Assembly (NCBI RefSeq): GCF_900230195.1
Contig: NZ_OCNE01000025.1
Location: forward strand, 1-64,000
DNA length: 64,000 bases
Origin: Streptomyces zhaozhouensis
Lineage (GTDB): Bacteria > Actinomycetota > Actinomycetes > Streptomycetales > Streptomycetaceae
Direction of reading: 5' to 3'
The first letter of the stretch is position 1, and the number at the start of each line of letters is the position of its first letter. Both the position numbers and the translations under genes were made by a program. This document shows positions 17,738 through 26,817 of this stretch, piece after piece. The notes under the pieces were generated by a model, which did not search any database, was not told the DNA's origin, and saw nothing but the letters and a program-made list of their open reading frames with translations.

Positions 17738-19093
17738 CTAGGCCCTGTCCGCCCGGGGGGACGGGAAGGGGATCACCGCGACGGTGACGTTGTCGTGGCC
17801 GCCGGAGTCGAGCGCGTGGCGCACCAGGTGCTGCGCGCTGGGCAGCGGTGCCTGCCGGGACTCCGGCGGCACGAGTCTGGCCATCTGCTCGGCGGTCTCC
17901 GCGTAGTTCCACAGGCCGTCCGTGCAGACGATCACGACGCCGGGGCGGTCGGGCTGGAAGGTCGCGGTGTGCGGCTCCACCTCGTGGGCGTCGGCGCCGA
18001 GCCAGGCGGTGATCGCGTGCGCCCGGTGGTCGGCCATCGCCTCGGCCTCGCTGAGCAGGCCGGCGGCGACCATCTGCGCCGCCCACGAGTCGTCCTCGGT
18101 GAGCCGGGCCGCCGTGCCGCCCTCGCCCTGCGGGACCCAGTAGGCCCGGCTGTCGCCGACCCATCCGACGGTCAGCTGGCCGCCGGTGGTGACGGCGCTG
18201 ACCAGGGTGCAGGCGGGCGCGTTCCTGCCGGGTTCGCCCTCGGCGTCGGCGAGCCGGTTGACGGCGTCGGCGGCGGCCAGCACGGCGTCGTGCATGGCCT
18301 GCGGCCCGGCGACTCCGCGCGGCAGCGCGGTCAGCAGCGACTCGGCGGCCGCGGTGGAGGCGGCGGCCGATGCCTCGTGCGGGCGGCTGGAGGAGGAGAC
18401 CCCGTCGCAGACGACGGCGACGACGGCCGGTGTGCCGTCGGAGAGCGCGGTCGCCGCCACGCTGAAGGCGTCCTCGTTGCGGTGGTGACGCAGTCCCAGG
18501 TCGCTGACGGCGGCCACGCCGCCCAGCTCGCGCTCCAGATGGTCGCGGTTGACCGGGGGGCGCTGCCGCTCGCAGTCCGCGCACCGGCCGCCCTCCGCCT
18601 CCGCCTCCGCCCGGCCGCAGCCGGCGCAGCGGGCGGCGGGGGCCGGCGGCGTCGTGGCGGCGCGCGGGTCGGCGCCGCGCGGGTCGGTGGGCTGGGGCGC
18701 CGGCGGGTGCTGGGCCTCGGGCGGCCGCGGTGAGGCGCCCGGCGGTGCCGGGGGATGGGCTCTGGGGTCGGGTGCGGCGCCGGCTGTCGGCGGCGTGGTC
18801 GGCGGCGTGGTCGGCGGTGGTGGCACCGGCGGCGCCGCCGGTGGCGGCGGGGGCGGCGGTCGCTCGGCGCCGTCCGTGCGCAGGGTGTGCAGCGGGGGCG
18901 GCAGCGGGAAGTCGTGTTCCGTCGGGGCGTAGCCCGGCGGGCGTTCCCGGGCGCCGTCCGTCGGCGGAGCGGCCGGCTGGCGGGCGGCGGTGCGCAGGTC
19001 GGTGCCGCAGACGCCGCAGAAGCGGTCGTCTTCCTCCAGCGGCTCACCGCAGCCGGGACAGGCGGAGAGTTGGTCGAGCTGCGGCATCGTCAC
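17738..19093 (-). CDS. PP2C-family Ser/Thr protein phosphatase with N-terminal zinc ribbons
   Basis: 451 residues. A zinc ribbon (CPGCGEP...CGVCG, Cys 12, 15, 26 and 29) opens the protein. A long Pro-rich linker and a second ribbon (CAGCGRAE...CADCER) follow. The PPM phosphatase domain occupies the C-terminal half, with metal-binding motifs RNEDAF, VVCDGVSSSS, GWVGDSRAY and VCTDGLWNY. It should dephosphorylate proteins modified by the PknG-type kinase encoded upstream. I chose GTG 19093, which overlaps the kinase stop (GTGA) and has AGGA five bases upstream. ATG codons at 19099 and 19087 are alternatives. Confidence 0.88.
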   Translation of the reverse strand: MTMPQLDQLSACPGCGEPLEEDDRFCGVCGTDLRTAARQPAAPPTDGARERPPGYAPTEHDFPLPPPLHTLRTDGAERPPPPPPPAAPPVPPPPTTPPTTPPTAGAAPDPRAHPPAPPGASPRPPEAQHPPAPQPTDPRGADPRAATTPPAPAARCAGCGRAEAEAEGGRCADCERQRPPVNRDHLERELGGVAAVSDLGLRHHRNEDAFSVAATALSDGTPAVVAVVCDGVSSSSRPHEASAAASTAAAESLLTALPRGVAGPQAMHDAVLAAADAVNRLADAEGEPGRNAPACTLVSAVTTGGQLTVGWVGDSRAYWVPQGEGGTAARLTEDDSWAAQMVAAGLLSEAEAMADHRAHAITAWLGADAHEVEPHTATFQPDRPGVVIVCTDGLWNYAETAEQMARLVPPESRQAPLPSAQHLVRHALDSGGHDNVTVAVIPFPSPRADRA

Positions 19094-21591
19094 ACCCATG
19101 TCCTGGGGCGGAAGCGGTTGGCCGCCTCCACCAGTTCCGTCCGTTCACTACTGGTCGGTGCCAGTCTGGCCAGTCTCCGGAAGGAGCGTTCGAGCCCCTT
19201 CCTGACACCCGTCTCGTCCAACGGGACATCCATCAGTCGCAGCTGCGGGCGCAGCCGTCCCGGCTGTTCGGTCGCCTCCGCCAGCAGCCAGTCGAGAGCG
19301 CGTCCCAGCACTTCACAGGACAGTTGTTCGCTCAAGGATGGTTCCAGCCCCGCGCCACGCAAAAGCACCACCTGGTGGCCCGCGGCGAGCAGCTCCGGCA
19401 GCGCGTCCTCGCCCGTCGGCCCCTCCCGGAGCCGGGCGCGCACGGCGGCGACCCGGGCGGCGGTGTGGTAGGCCGAGGTCTCCGGCACCGACTCCAGCAC
19501 CGCGACGGCCCCGGCCCGGTCGCCGGTCGTCAGCCGGACCCTGGCCAGCCCGAAGGCCGCGCTCACATGGCTGGGGTCGCACGCCCACACCAGCTCGTAG
19601 TAGTCGGCCGCGTTGTCGAACTGCCCGAGCCACTCGGCGCACACGGCCAGCGCCAGCTTCGGGGCCACCTCCCCGGGGAAGGCGTCGTAGACCGCGTCGA
19701 ACGCCTCGGCGGCCGTCGCGAGGTCGCCCTCCACCAGCGAGACCAGCCCGTGGTGCCACACCACCCGCCAGTCGCCCGGGTAGTGTTCGCGCAGCTCGGC
19801 CAGGCGGGCGCGGGCGGCCACCCCCGAGGCCGGGTCGGTCAGCCCGAGGCGGGCCCGCACCTCGCGCAGCCGGCGTTCCACGGAGTCGGTCGGCGCCTGG
19901 CGCAGCGCGATGATCAGTTCGGTGGGGGCGCTGGCCATCAGACCGGCGAGGAAGCCCGCGTTGGAGTCCTCGGGGTCGACCAGCGTCAGCGGCAGCGCCA
20001 GCCCGATCTCCCTCGGGTCGGGCGGAGCCACCGGCGGCGTCGGCGAGGCGGTCGGCGGCGCGGCCTCGTTCCCGCGGGAGCGCCAGCGGATGCTTCTGGC
20101 GCCAAGCCGCGAGACCCCGTCGGCGGGCGCCCGCAGCGGCTCGGTGTCCACGACCCCCCGCTCGGGGCCGAAGAGCTGGGAGACCGCGGGCTGGGGCTGA
20201 CCGGTCCGCACGGCGACGATCTCCCGCAGCACGCCGGTGAGTTGCTCGGCCATCTCCTCGGCGGAGGCGAAGCGGGCTTCGGGATCGGGGTCGGTGCCAC
20301 GCACGAGGAAACGGTAGAACGACTCGTACTCGCGGAACACCTCGATGTGCTCCGGATCGGGCAGGCTGTCGGCGAAGACGCTGGTGTAGCCCTGGAAGTC
20401 GAAGGTCATCACCGCGAGGGTGCGGGCCACGGTGTAGAGGTCGGAGGCCACCGACGCGCCCCGCTCGATCAGTTCGGGCGCCTGGTAGCCGCCCGTGCTG
20501 TAGACCGGGGACTCGGTGTCGCCCATCCTGCGGACCGCGCCGAGGTCGATGAGCTTGAGCTGGTCGTCCTGCTGGATCGCGTTGTCGACCTTGAAGTCGC
20601 AGTAGAGCAGGTTCCGGCCGTGCAGATAGGCCAGCGCCTCCAGCGCCTCGATGCCGTAGGCGCACGCCTGCTCCACCGGCAGCGGGTCGCGCCTGCCCTC
20701 GGGCGTGCGGCGGGCGTTGGCGATCTGCTTGAGGGACTGCCCGCCCACGTACTCCATGACGATGTAGCCGTCCATGCTCCCGGTGCGCGGGTCCAGGTGC
20801 TCGACGAAGTTGTAGATCCGCACGATGCTGGAGTGCTCGATCTCGGCGAGGAAGCGGCGCTCGGAGATCGCGGCCGCCATCGCGTCCTCGTCGCCGGTGT
20901 CCAGCAGGCCCTTGAGCACCACCCAGCGGTCGGAGACCGCGGTGTCCACGGCGAGATAGATCCAGCCCAGGCCGCCGTGGGCGAGACAGCCGGCGATCCG
21001 GTACTGGTCCTTGACCAGGTCCCCCGGGCGCAGCTTGGGGACGAACGAGTAGGGGTGCCCGCACTTGGTGCAGAAGCCCTCGGTGCGGCCCGGGCGGCCC
21101 TGCCGCGAGCGGCCCACCCTGGCGCCGCACTCGTGGTTCCCGCAGAACCGTTTGCGCTCGGGCACCTCAGGGTTCTTCAACACGGCGGAACGCGGGTCGG
21201 GACGCGGCACGCTCGGCATCGTCACCAGCCCGGCGCCCAGCCGCAGCCGGGTGGTCTTCGGGCTGCGCGTGCCGCGCACGATCACCATCGGCCCCGCCGC
21301 CGCGCCCGCCTCGCTCCGCGCGAGCCGCCCGGAGACCGAGCGCCGCGATGACCGCGACGTGGACGAACGGCTGGAGCGCGAGCCGGACGAGCCGGCGCTG
21401 TCCCGTCCCTCGCTCGCCTGCGGCAGCCGCCTGCTGGTCCTGCTGTCGCCGATGCTGCCGTCGGCCGACACGACCGGCGCCAACCCGCAGGCGTCGCAGT
21501 AGAGTTGCCCGCGCTCGGCGAGCTGGTAGCGCCCGCCGCAGTCGGGGCGCTGGCAGAGCTGGCCGCTCTCCTTCGCCGCGATCGGGCTCAT
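19090..21591 (-). CDS. pknG: PknG-type Ser/Thr protein kinase
   Basis: 833-residue soluble kinase. An extra zinc ribbon (Cys 13, 18, 32, 35) and a Ser/Arg-rich linker precede the PknG rubredoxin-like motif (FCGNHECG...FCTKCGHPYSF, Cys 150, 155, 174, 177). The kinase core has the PknG glycine loop AHGGLGWIY (204-212), Lys227, helix-C Glu250, catalytic loop CDFKVDNA (Asp332, Asn337), DLG in place of DFG (349-351) and YQAPEL. A TPR region fills the C-terminal 300 residues. PknG controls glutamate metabolism through an FHA protein. Its start overlaps the stop of the coiled-coil gene (ATGA). Confidence 0.93.
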   Translation of the reverse strand: MSPIAAKESGQLCQRPDCGGRYQLAERGQLYCDACGLAPVVSADGSIGDSRTSRRLPQASEGRDSAGSSGSRSSRSSTSRSSRRSVSGRLARSEAGAAAGPMVIVRGTRSPKTTRLRLGAGLVTMPSVPRPDPRSAVLKNPEVPERKRFCGNHECGARVGRSRQGRPGRTEGFCTKCGHPYSFVPKLRPGDLVKDQYRIAGCLAHGGLGWIYLAVDTAVSDRWVVLKGLLDTGDEDAMAAAISERRFLAEIEHSSIVRIYNFVEHLDPRTGSMDGYIVMEYVGGQSLKQIANARRTPEGRRDPLPVEQACAYGIEALEALAYLHGRNLLYCDFKVDNAIQQDDQLKLIDLGAVRRMGDTESPVYSTGGYQAPELIERGASVASDLYTVARTLAVMTFDFQGYTSVFADSLPDPEHIEVFREYESFYRFLVRGTDPDPEARFASAEEMAEQLTGVLREIVAVRTGQPQPAVSQLFGPERGVVDTEPLRAPADGVSRLGARSIRWRSRGNEAAPPTASPTPPVAPPDPREIGLALPLTLVDPEDSNAGFLAGLMASAPTELIIALRQAPTDSVERRLREVRARLGLTDPASGVAARARLAELREHYPGDWRVVWHHGLVSLVEGDLATAAEAFDAVYDAFPGEVAPKLALAVCAEWLGQFDNAADYYELVWACDPSHVSAAFGLARVRLTTGDRAGAVAVLESVPETSAYHTAARVAAVRARLREGPTGEDALPELLAAGHQVVLLRGAGLEPSLSEQLSCEVLGRALDWLLAEATEQPGRLRPQLRLMDVPLDETGVRKGLERSFRRLARLAPTSSERTELVEAANRFRPRTWV

Positions 21592-22871
21592 GGTTCCCCC
21601 CTCAGCTGGGCCGCGGGCTCCTCTGGTTCGGCCGCCGGCGGGGCCAACGCCTCGGCAGCGGCCTCCCGATAGCGCCGCACCGCCGTCTCGGCCGTGCGCA
21701 GGTCGCACGGCGCCGTCCACAGCAGCCGGCGGGCGACGTCGTACCGCTCGGCCAGCAGCGGCTCGTCCGCCCTGCCCGCCCGGGTGACCCGCGCCCGCCA
21801 GGCGTCCAGCCGCCCCCGCAGCTCGGCACGGACCGCCAGCGGCGCGGTCACGGCGGACAGCGAGTCCCTGGCCCGCCGCAGCTCCTCGTCGGCGCGCCGC
21901 TCCAGCGACTCCAGGAGCGGGGAGAGCCGGTGCCACTGCGAGCGCCTGCGGAAGTCGGCGGCCGCGAGGAGCTGTTCGTGGAGCACGCTCGCCGGCCCGT
22001 GCACCGCGGGCACCTCGGACGCGGCGATCTTCGCCAGCACCTCGCCGCGCGCGGTGCGCGCCTCCGCCAGGGTGCGGTCGGCCCGCGAGAGCACGTCGCG
22101 CAGCCGGATCAGCCGCTCCTCGGCGTCCCTGCGGACCCCGATCACCGCGTCCACCTCGCGCCTGATGTCGTCCAACGCGCGGGCCGCCCGGTCGTAGCGC
22201 GAGGTGTCGGGCCGCCCGCCGCCGGGCGCGCTGCTGCCGCCGTCCGCCGTCCAGAAGGCCAGCGGATCGGCGATCACCTCCGCCCGCAGCCCGGTCAACT
22301 CCTCGGTGATCTCGTCGAGTTCGTCACCCGCCGGATGCGCCCCCGGGCGCACCCCGACCGAGTGCGCCAGGTCGCGCAACCGGTGCAACTCCGTGGCGAG
22401 CAGGTCTATCCGCGCGGGCAGCGCCGACCACACCACGTCGGCGGCGACCAGCAGGTCCAGTACCTCGGCGTAGCCCGCGTTCAGCCGGCCCACCAGCTCC
22501 GGCCAGCCCAGGTGCTCCACGCCCCGCTCGTCGCCCGGCACCGCCAGGTTGGCGCCGTCCAGCAACATGCTCAGCTGGAGCAGCTCCTCGCGACCCGGCT
22601 CGCGCCGCCGCGCACGCAACTCCCGCGCCGTCTCCAACGTCTCGGTGAGCAGGTCGAACCAGCCCCACAGCCGCGTCAGCGTCAACTCGGCACGCACCCA
22701 GCGCTCCCGGGTCGCGCCCGTCAGCCGGGCGCCCTCCAGCAGACGGCGGCCGGCGTGGTCCTGGAGGGCGAGCAGCGAGGTCTCGACCGCCTCGTGCTCG
22801 GCCCCGAACCGGGCCAGCGAGCGGTCGACCTCCTCGCTGCTCAGCACCGTTCCGCCGGAATCCGGGGCCAT
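21588..22871 (-). CDS. Coiled-coil protein of the PknG cluster, unknown function
   Basis: 427 residues from the ATG at 22871, which has GGGGAGA just upstream. The frame stays open to 23048, but those extra codons are low-complexity Pro/Arg. The protein is almost wholly helical, rich in Leu, Arg, Glu and Ala, with no signal peptide, membrane segment or catalytic motif, and suits an elongated scaffold. The stop overlaps the pknG start (ATGA), indicating coupled translation and a likely physical partner of the kinase. I know of no counterpart in the mycobacterial glnX-glnH-pknG operon, so this may be a Streptomyces addition. Confidence 0.78.
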   Translation of the reverse strand: MAPDSGGTVLSSEEVDRSLARFGAEHEAVETSLLALQDHAGRRLLEGARLTGATRERWVRAELTLTRLWGWFDLLTETLETARELRARRREPGREELLQLSMLLDGANLAVPGDERGVEHLGWPELVGRLNAGYAEVLDLLVAADVVWSALPARIDLLATELHRLRDLAHSVGVRPGAHPAGDELDEITEELTGLRAEVIADPLAFWTADGGSSAPGGGRPDTSRYDRAARALDDIRREVDAVIGVRRDAEERLIRLRDVLSRADRTLAEARTARGEVLAKIAASEVPAVHGPASVLHEQLLAAADFRRRSQWHRLSPLLESLERRADEELRRARDSLSAVTAPLAVRAELRGRLDAWRARVTRAGRADEPLLAERYDVARRLLWTAPCDLRTAETAVRRYREAAAEALAPPAAEPEEPAAQLRGEP

Positions 22872-23186
22872 CGGTCTCCCCTCAGTCTCTCCCGCCGGCT
22901 CTCCGCGTGTCGGCTGTGGTCGGTCATGCTCGGACAGGTCACGGTCAGCGGTCGCGCGGCCCCGGGCCGTGGTCGGGCCGGGGCGGACCCGGCCGCGCCG
23001 GGGTGGTCGGTCGGGTGCCGGTCCGGACGCCGGTGCGGGCACGGCCAACGGTACGGGCCGCGCGGGGGCGCGGCGGTCGCCCTCGTCGCCCCCCTCTCCC
23101 TTCGTCGCGGGCGGGTTGTCGGATGTCGTCGGATCGATCTCTTCCCCGGTTGACCCGCCGGGTATCTCTGTCCTCGCACGGTGATC
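22872..23186. other. 315-base gap between the GlnH-like gene and the coiled-coil gene
   Basis: Nothing recognisable as a gene. The right half lies just after the stop of the upstream GlnH-like gene, and the left half is the leader of the coiled-coil gene, whose longest possible frame would begin at 23048. No clear terminator or promoter consensus was seen. Confidence 0.4.
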
Positions 23187-24245
23187 TCAGTCGCGGTACA
23201 GCGGCTCGGGCGGAACGCCGGCGCTGTCCGGGAGATAGCCGGAGAGCCACTCGTCGAAGGACGCCCGCCAACGGCTGCTCGTCCCGCCGGCCTGGTAGGA
23301 CGCCAGCACCGCGTTGACCCAGCGCACCAGGTCCTCGTCCTCGCTGCGCATCGCCACCCCGTAGGACTCGGCGGTCAACTCCTCGCCCACCAGCCGCATC
23401 GTGGGGTCCTGCCCTATGTGCCCGGCGGCCAGCGCGCTGTCCGTCATCAGCGCCTCGGCCAGACCGAGCTGGATCTGCACCAGGCAGTCCAGGTGGTTGG
23501 GCCGCTCCATCAGATGGGCGCCGTGGCTCTCCCGCTCCAGCAGCCGGGCGGCGGTCGTCTCCTTCGCGCTGCACACCCGCTGCCCCTCCATCGACTCGTC
23601 GAAGCCGGTGATCGGCGAGCCGCGCGGCACCAGCAGCTGCTGCCCGGTCTCGAAGTAGGAGGCGGAGAACGCCACCTGCTCGACGCGCTCGCACGTGATC
23701 GACATGCTGCGCACCACCATGTCGACCTTGTCCGTCCGCAACGCCCCGATCCGCTGGTCGGTGGGGATGGCGCGGAAGACGATGTCGGGGTCGGGCCCCA
23801 GCAGGTCCTCGGCGATGGCGCGCGCCAGGTCGATGTCGAAGCCGACGATCTTCCCGTCGTCCGGGTGGCGGTAGCCCCAGCGGTAGCTGTTCTGGTCGAT
23901 ACCGACGACGAGTTGGTCCCTCTCCCGGATCCGCTCGACGGCGGGTCCGACCTCGCGGACGGGCGAGAGGCTCTCGGCCGGGTCGAAGCCGCCGCCCTCG
24001 CCGCTGTCGTCGCACCGCTCCCGGCTGGCCAGCGGCACCGGGTCCTCGTCCAGGCTGGCCCGCGTGGCGTCGGCCGTCTCCGTCGGCTCGCGGCCGCCGG
24101 CACCCTCCTGCGGCGACCCCGCCGTCAGCGTCCCGACGACCATCGCACCGGCCAGCGCCAGCCCCGCGCCGCCCAGCAGCAACGCCCGCCAGTGCGGGGC
24201 CAGTCCGCGCCCCGCGCCGGCATCGCCGCGCGTCGTTCCCCTCAT
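23187..24245 (-). CDS. GlnH-like periplasmic amino-acid-binding protein (family 3)
   Basis: 352 residues. An N-terminal hydrophobic segment (about 21-42) exports or anchors the protein. There is no lipobox Cys, unlike most binding proteins of this type. The bacterial solute-binding protein family 3 domain follows: LVVGIDQNSYRWGYR, GKIVGFDIDLARAIAEDLLG, and DKVDMVVRSMSITCERVEQV. Its neighbours (GlnX-like membrane protein upstream, PknG downstream) match the M. tuberculosis glnX-glnH-pknG locus, where GlnH senses aspartate and glutamate and passes the signal through GlnX to PknG. No ABC permease gene accompanies it, which also argues for sensing rather than transport. Confidence 0.87.
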   Translation of the reverse strand: MRGTTRGDAGAGRGLAPHWRALLLGGAGLALAGAMVVGTLTAGSPQEGAGGREPTETADATRASLDEDPVPLASRERCDDSGEGGGFDPAESLSPVREVGPAVERIRERDQLVVGIDQNSYRWGYRHPDDGKIVGFDIDLARAIAEDLLGPDPDIVFRAIPTDQRIGALRTDKVDMVVRSMSITCERVEQVAFSASYFETGQQLLVPRGSPITGFDESMEGQRVCSAKETTAARLLERESHGAHLMERPNHLDCLVQIQLGLAEALMTDSALAAGHIGQDPTMRLVGEELTAESYGVAMRSEDEDLVRWVNAVLASYQAGGTSSRWRASFDEWLSGYLPDSAGVPPEPLYRD

Positions 24246-24459
24246 GGCCCCACCCTCCGTTCGTCCACGGAAACCCCGCGGGGGACGCGCGATCCGGTCG
24301 GCGCGAGCGCCGCACGCGCCCCGCGGAAGGAGACGCGATACGCGTCGGCGCCGTTCATCGCGGGACACCCCGAGCCGGACGGGCACCCCGTGCCCGCCGC
24401 CGTAACGCGGCACGGCCGCGCGCCGGCCGCGGCCGGCACGCGTCGCCCCGCACGGTCGT

Positions 24460-25878
24460 TCATCGGTACTCCGCCAGCGGCCTGGCCACGCCCCGCGCCG
24501 TGCCCGCCGCGGCCAGCAGCACCAGGACGACGGCGGCCGGGGGCAGCACGCCCAGCCAGTTCAGCCCGCTCTGCGCCGCGTCGAGGAACTGCCGCTGCTG
24601 TCGGTCCACCGCGTCCGACAGCTTGTTGTTCACCCGATCGAAGGACTCGCCGGTCGAGCCCGCGTTCCCTATGACCTGTCGGATGGCGCCGTTGTAGTCG
24701 CCCTCCATCTCGAACCGCCGGGCCTCCTCGTGCCGGTGCTCCCACACCCTGGCCGCGGCGATCGCGTCCTTCACCGCCGTGCGGCTCTCGTCCTCGGTCT
24801 GCGCCAGCGCCAGGAGGAGCAGGCCGGCGCGCGCGTCGTCGGGCGGGGCCAGCAGCCGGTCCATGGACGAGATGTACTTCTCGTCGAAGGTGCTGTCGCC
24901 GCCGCGCGCCACCAGCGTCAGGTTCTCCGCGCCGCGCGCCAGCAACGCCTCGGTCCGCGCGTCGCTGAGCGTGGTCAGCGCGCGCCCCGGGCCCGACTCC
25001 GCCTCCTCCAACGAGGAGCTGGCCATCAGGTGACCCCCCGCCACCCACAGCAGCAGCAGCCCGGCGGCCGTGGTGGCCGCGACCAGGCCCGGGTTGAGGA
25101 CGCGGTGGGTGCGCAGGTAGTGGCGGCGCTGCGCCCAGCCGAGCGCCCCCACGGAGGCGACCCCCAGGCCGATCGAGAGCCACGGCCAGGCTCGGGCCTC
25201 CGCCAGGTCGGCGCGGTAACGGGCGGTCTCCAGCCGGTAGAGCTCGTCGGCCGTGGCCAGCAGCGTGTCCTGCATCCGCTCGTCCGCGTAGCGCAGGTAG
25301 GCGCTGCCCAGCGGCAGCCGCTGCCGGTCGTTGGCCCTGGCCGTCTCCACCAGACCGGTGTAGCGGGGGAGTTCCGCGTTGAGCCGGGCGATCAGGACGG
25401 CCGAGAGCGCCGAGCCCTGGCCGTGGCCCGCGGCCGAGGCCAGCAGCTCGGAGGCGTTGCTGATGTGCCGCACGTAGCGGTTGCGCACGTTCCGCGGCTC
25501 GTCCGCGCCGGCCAGGAAGCCGCTGGCCGCCGTGGTGTTGGCGTCGGCGAGATAGCGGTAGATGTCGGCGGCGTTCCGGCTGAGCGGTTGGCTGGTCTCC
25601 CGCGCGGTGCGCGCGGCCTCGGCGCGGTCCGACAGCTGCCAGTACGTGGTGACGCCGAAGAGCAGCAGCAGCCCCGCCAGCGCGAGGCCGATCAGCCGCA
25701 GCCGCCCCGGCTCGGTGCCGAACGCGGCCCGCAGCCGCCGCGCGCACCCGCTCAACGCGCCGAGCCGTCCCGGCCGTTCGACGGGCGGGGACGGCGCGGG
25801 GGAGCCCGCCGGCACCTCGGCGCGTGGGGCCGGGAACGCCGGCGGGGCACCGGGCGGGGCGCTCGGCGGCTGAGTCAC
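24460..25878 (-). CDS. GlnX-like four-TM sensor membrane protein
   Basis: 472 residues. A Pro-rich cytoplasmic N-terminus is followed by TM1 (LIGLALAGLLLLFGVTTYW), an extracytoplasmic helical domain of about 150 residues, TM2 and TM3 close together (near 250 and 285), a second extracytoplasmic helical domain, and TM4 near the C-terminus. This duplicated four-TM layout resembles mycobacterial GlnX, which links the GlnH amino-acid sensor to PknG. The start chosen is GTG 25878 (VTQPPSAPPG) behind GGGAGGG; an upstream ATG at 25926 adds a non-conserved His/Asp-rich stretch. The protein has no kinase or permease motif, so sensor function is inferred from topology and gene order. Confidence 0.8.
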   Translation of the reverse strand: MTQPPSAPPGAPPAFPAPRAEVPAGSPAPSPPVERPGRLGALSGCARRLRAAFGTEPGRLRLIGLALAGLLLLFGVTTYWQLSDRAEAARTARETSQPLSRNAADIYRYLADANTTAASGFLAGADEPRNVRNRYVRHISNASELLASAAGHGQGSALSAVLIARLNAELPRYTGLVETARANDRQRLPLGSAYLRYADERMQDTLLATADELYRLETARYRADLAEARAWPWLSIGLGVASVGALGWAQRRHYLRTHRVLNPGLVAATTAAGLLLLWVAGGHLMASSSLEEAESGPGRALTTLSDARTEALLARGAENLTLVARGGDSTFDEKYISSMDRLLAPPDDARAGLLLLALAQTEDESRTAVKDAIAAARVWEHRHEEARRFEMEGDYNGAIRQVIGNAGSTGESFDRVNNKLSDAVDRQQRQFLDAAQSGLNWLGVLPPAAVVLVLLAAAGTARGVARPLAEYR

Positions 25879-26054
25879 GTGGTGGACCCTCCCCCTCGCG
25901 TCGTCGGCATGGTCGGCATGGGCCACGGCCAGTCAGTATGACGCCCCCGTCCGGGCCCGACACCGCCGTTGCCCGGATCTTGTCGGTTTCGCGATCTTCT
26001 CTTGCGACTTCGTTTCCCTTGTGTCACAGAAGCACCGCGGGTGCCGCCCGGGAG

Positions 26055-26681
26055 TCAGAGCCGGATGCCGAGATAGTCGACGTCCTTCTTGCCCTCGGGG
26101 CGCGGCAGTTCGACGAAGCCGAGACGATCATAGAAGGCGCGGGCGCCGGTGTTCTCCGGGTTCATGCTCAGATGCAGCCCGCGCACCCCGCGCTCGCGCA
26201 GCGCGTCCGTGAAGGCGGCCATCAACCGGCGGCCGAGCCCCTGCCGCTGCCCCTCGGGCAGCAGGTCGATGTGCAGGTGCGCGGGGTACTCGGCGGCTAT
26301 CTCGGGCACCAGCATCGAGTCCGCGTGGTGCAGCAGGTGCCGCAGCCCGTCGTCGACCCCCTCGACCGGGGACGTCGGCGCGGGGAACCGGTCGGCGACG
26401 GTCGGCAGCCAGCGTTCCATGAACTCCGCGTAGAAACGGGTGCTGTCGGCGGTGCCGACGATGTACCCGATGGCGCGCTCGCCGTTGTCGGCGACGAAGA
26501 CCAGGTCGGGTTCCAACTCGGCGTAGGGCGTGGCGAAGATCGCCGAGAAGATCTCCGGCTCCCGGTAGCGGCCCCGCGCGTCGCCACCGGCGTGCGCCGT
26601 CCTGACGCAGATGTCCGAGAGCGCGTCGCGGTCGCCGGGGCGGTAGCCGCGGATGCTGGGGGCGGGACGAGTGTTCGACAT
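26055..26681 (-). CDS. GNAT-family N-acetyltransferase
   Basis: 208 residues from ATG 26681 (an alternative ATG at 26690 adds three residues). The acetyl-CoA-binding motif A is LLPEGQRQGLGRRLMAAF, and the later strand-helix element NPENTGARAFYDRLGF is typical of motif B. It resembles the acetyltransferase-like domain found in actinobacteria beside O-GlcNAcase-type proteins (VFVADNGERAIGYIVGTADS), but the substrate is unknown. A set of 10-base tandem repeats lies 95-135 bases upstream of its start. Confidence 0.88.
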   Translation of the reverse strand: MSNTRPAPSIRGYRPGDRDALSDICVRTAHAGGDARGRYREPEIFSAIFATPYAELEPDLVFVADNGERAIGYIVGTADSTRFYAEFMERWLPTVADRFPAPTSPVEGVDDGLRHLLHHADSMLVPEIAAEYPAHLHIDLLPEGQRQGLGRRLMAAFTDALRERGVRGLHLSMNPENTGARAFYDRLGFVELPRPEGKKDVDYLGIRL

Positions 26682-26774
26682 GGCCGCCATTCTGCGGCAC
26701 CGCAGGTCACGGCGGGAGGGGCGGCGGGACCGGAACGTGCCGGGGCCTCAGGGCCGGAGCGCCCCCGTGCTGAG

Positions 26775-26814
26775 AACGTGCCGGAACATGCCGGAATGTA
26801 TGGGAACGCGCCGG
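26775..26814. repeat. Four tandem 10-base repeats upstream of the GNAT gene
   Basis: The consecutive units are AACGTGCCGG, AACATGCCGG, AATGTATGGG and AACGCGCCGG. A fifth copy, AACGTGCCGG, lies at 26734-26743, 41 bases away and so nearly in helical phase. They are placed between the MscS stop and the GNAT start on the minus strand. Confidence 0.75.
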
Positions 26815-26817
26815 CGG

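Noticed and set aside
17546..18733. A plus-strand open frame overlapping the PP2C gene
   Set aside because: Most of it is antisense to the PP2C gene. The part free of overlap (17546-17737) is Arg/Pro-rich without codon bias of its own.
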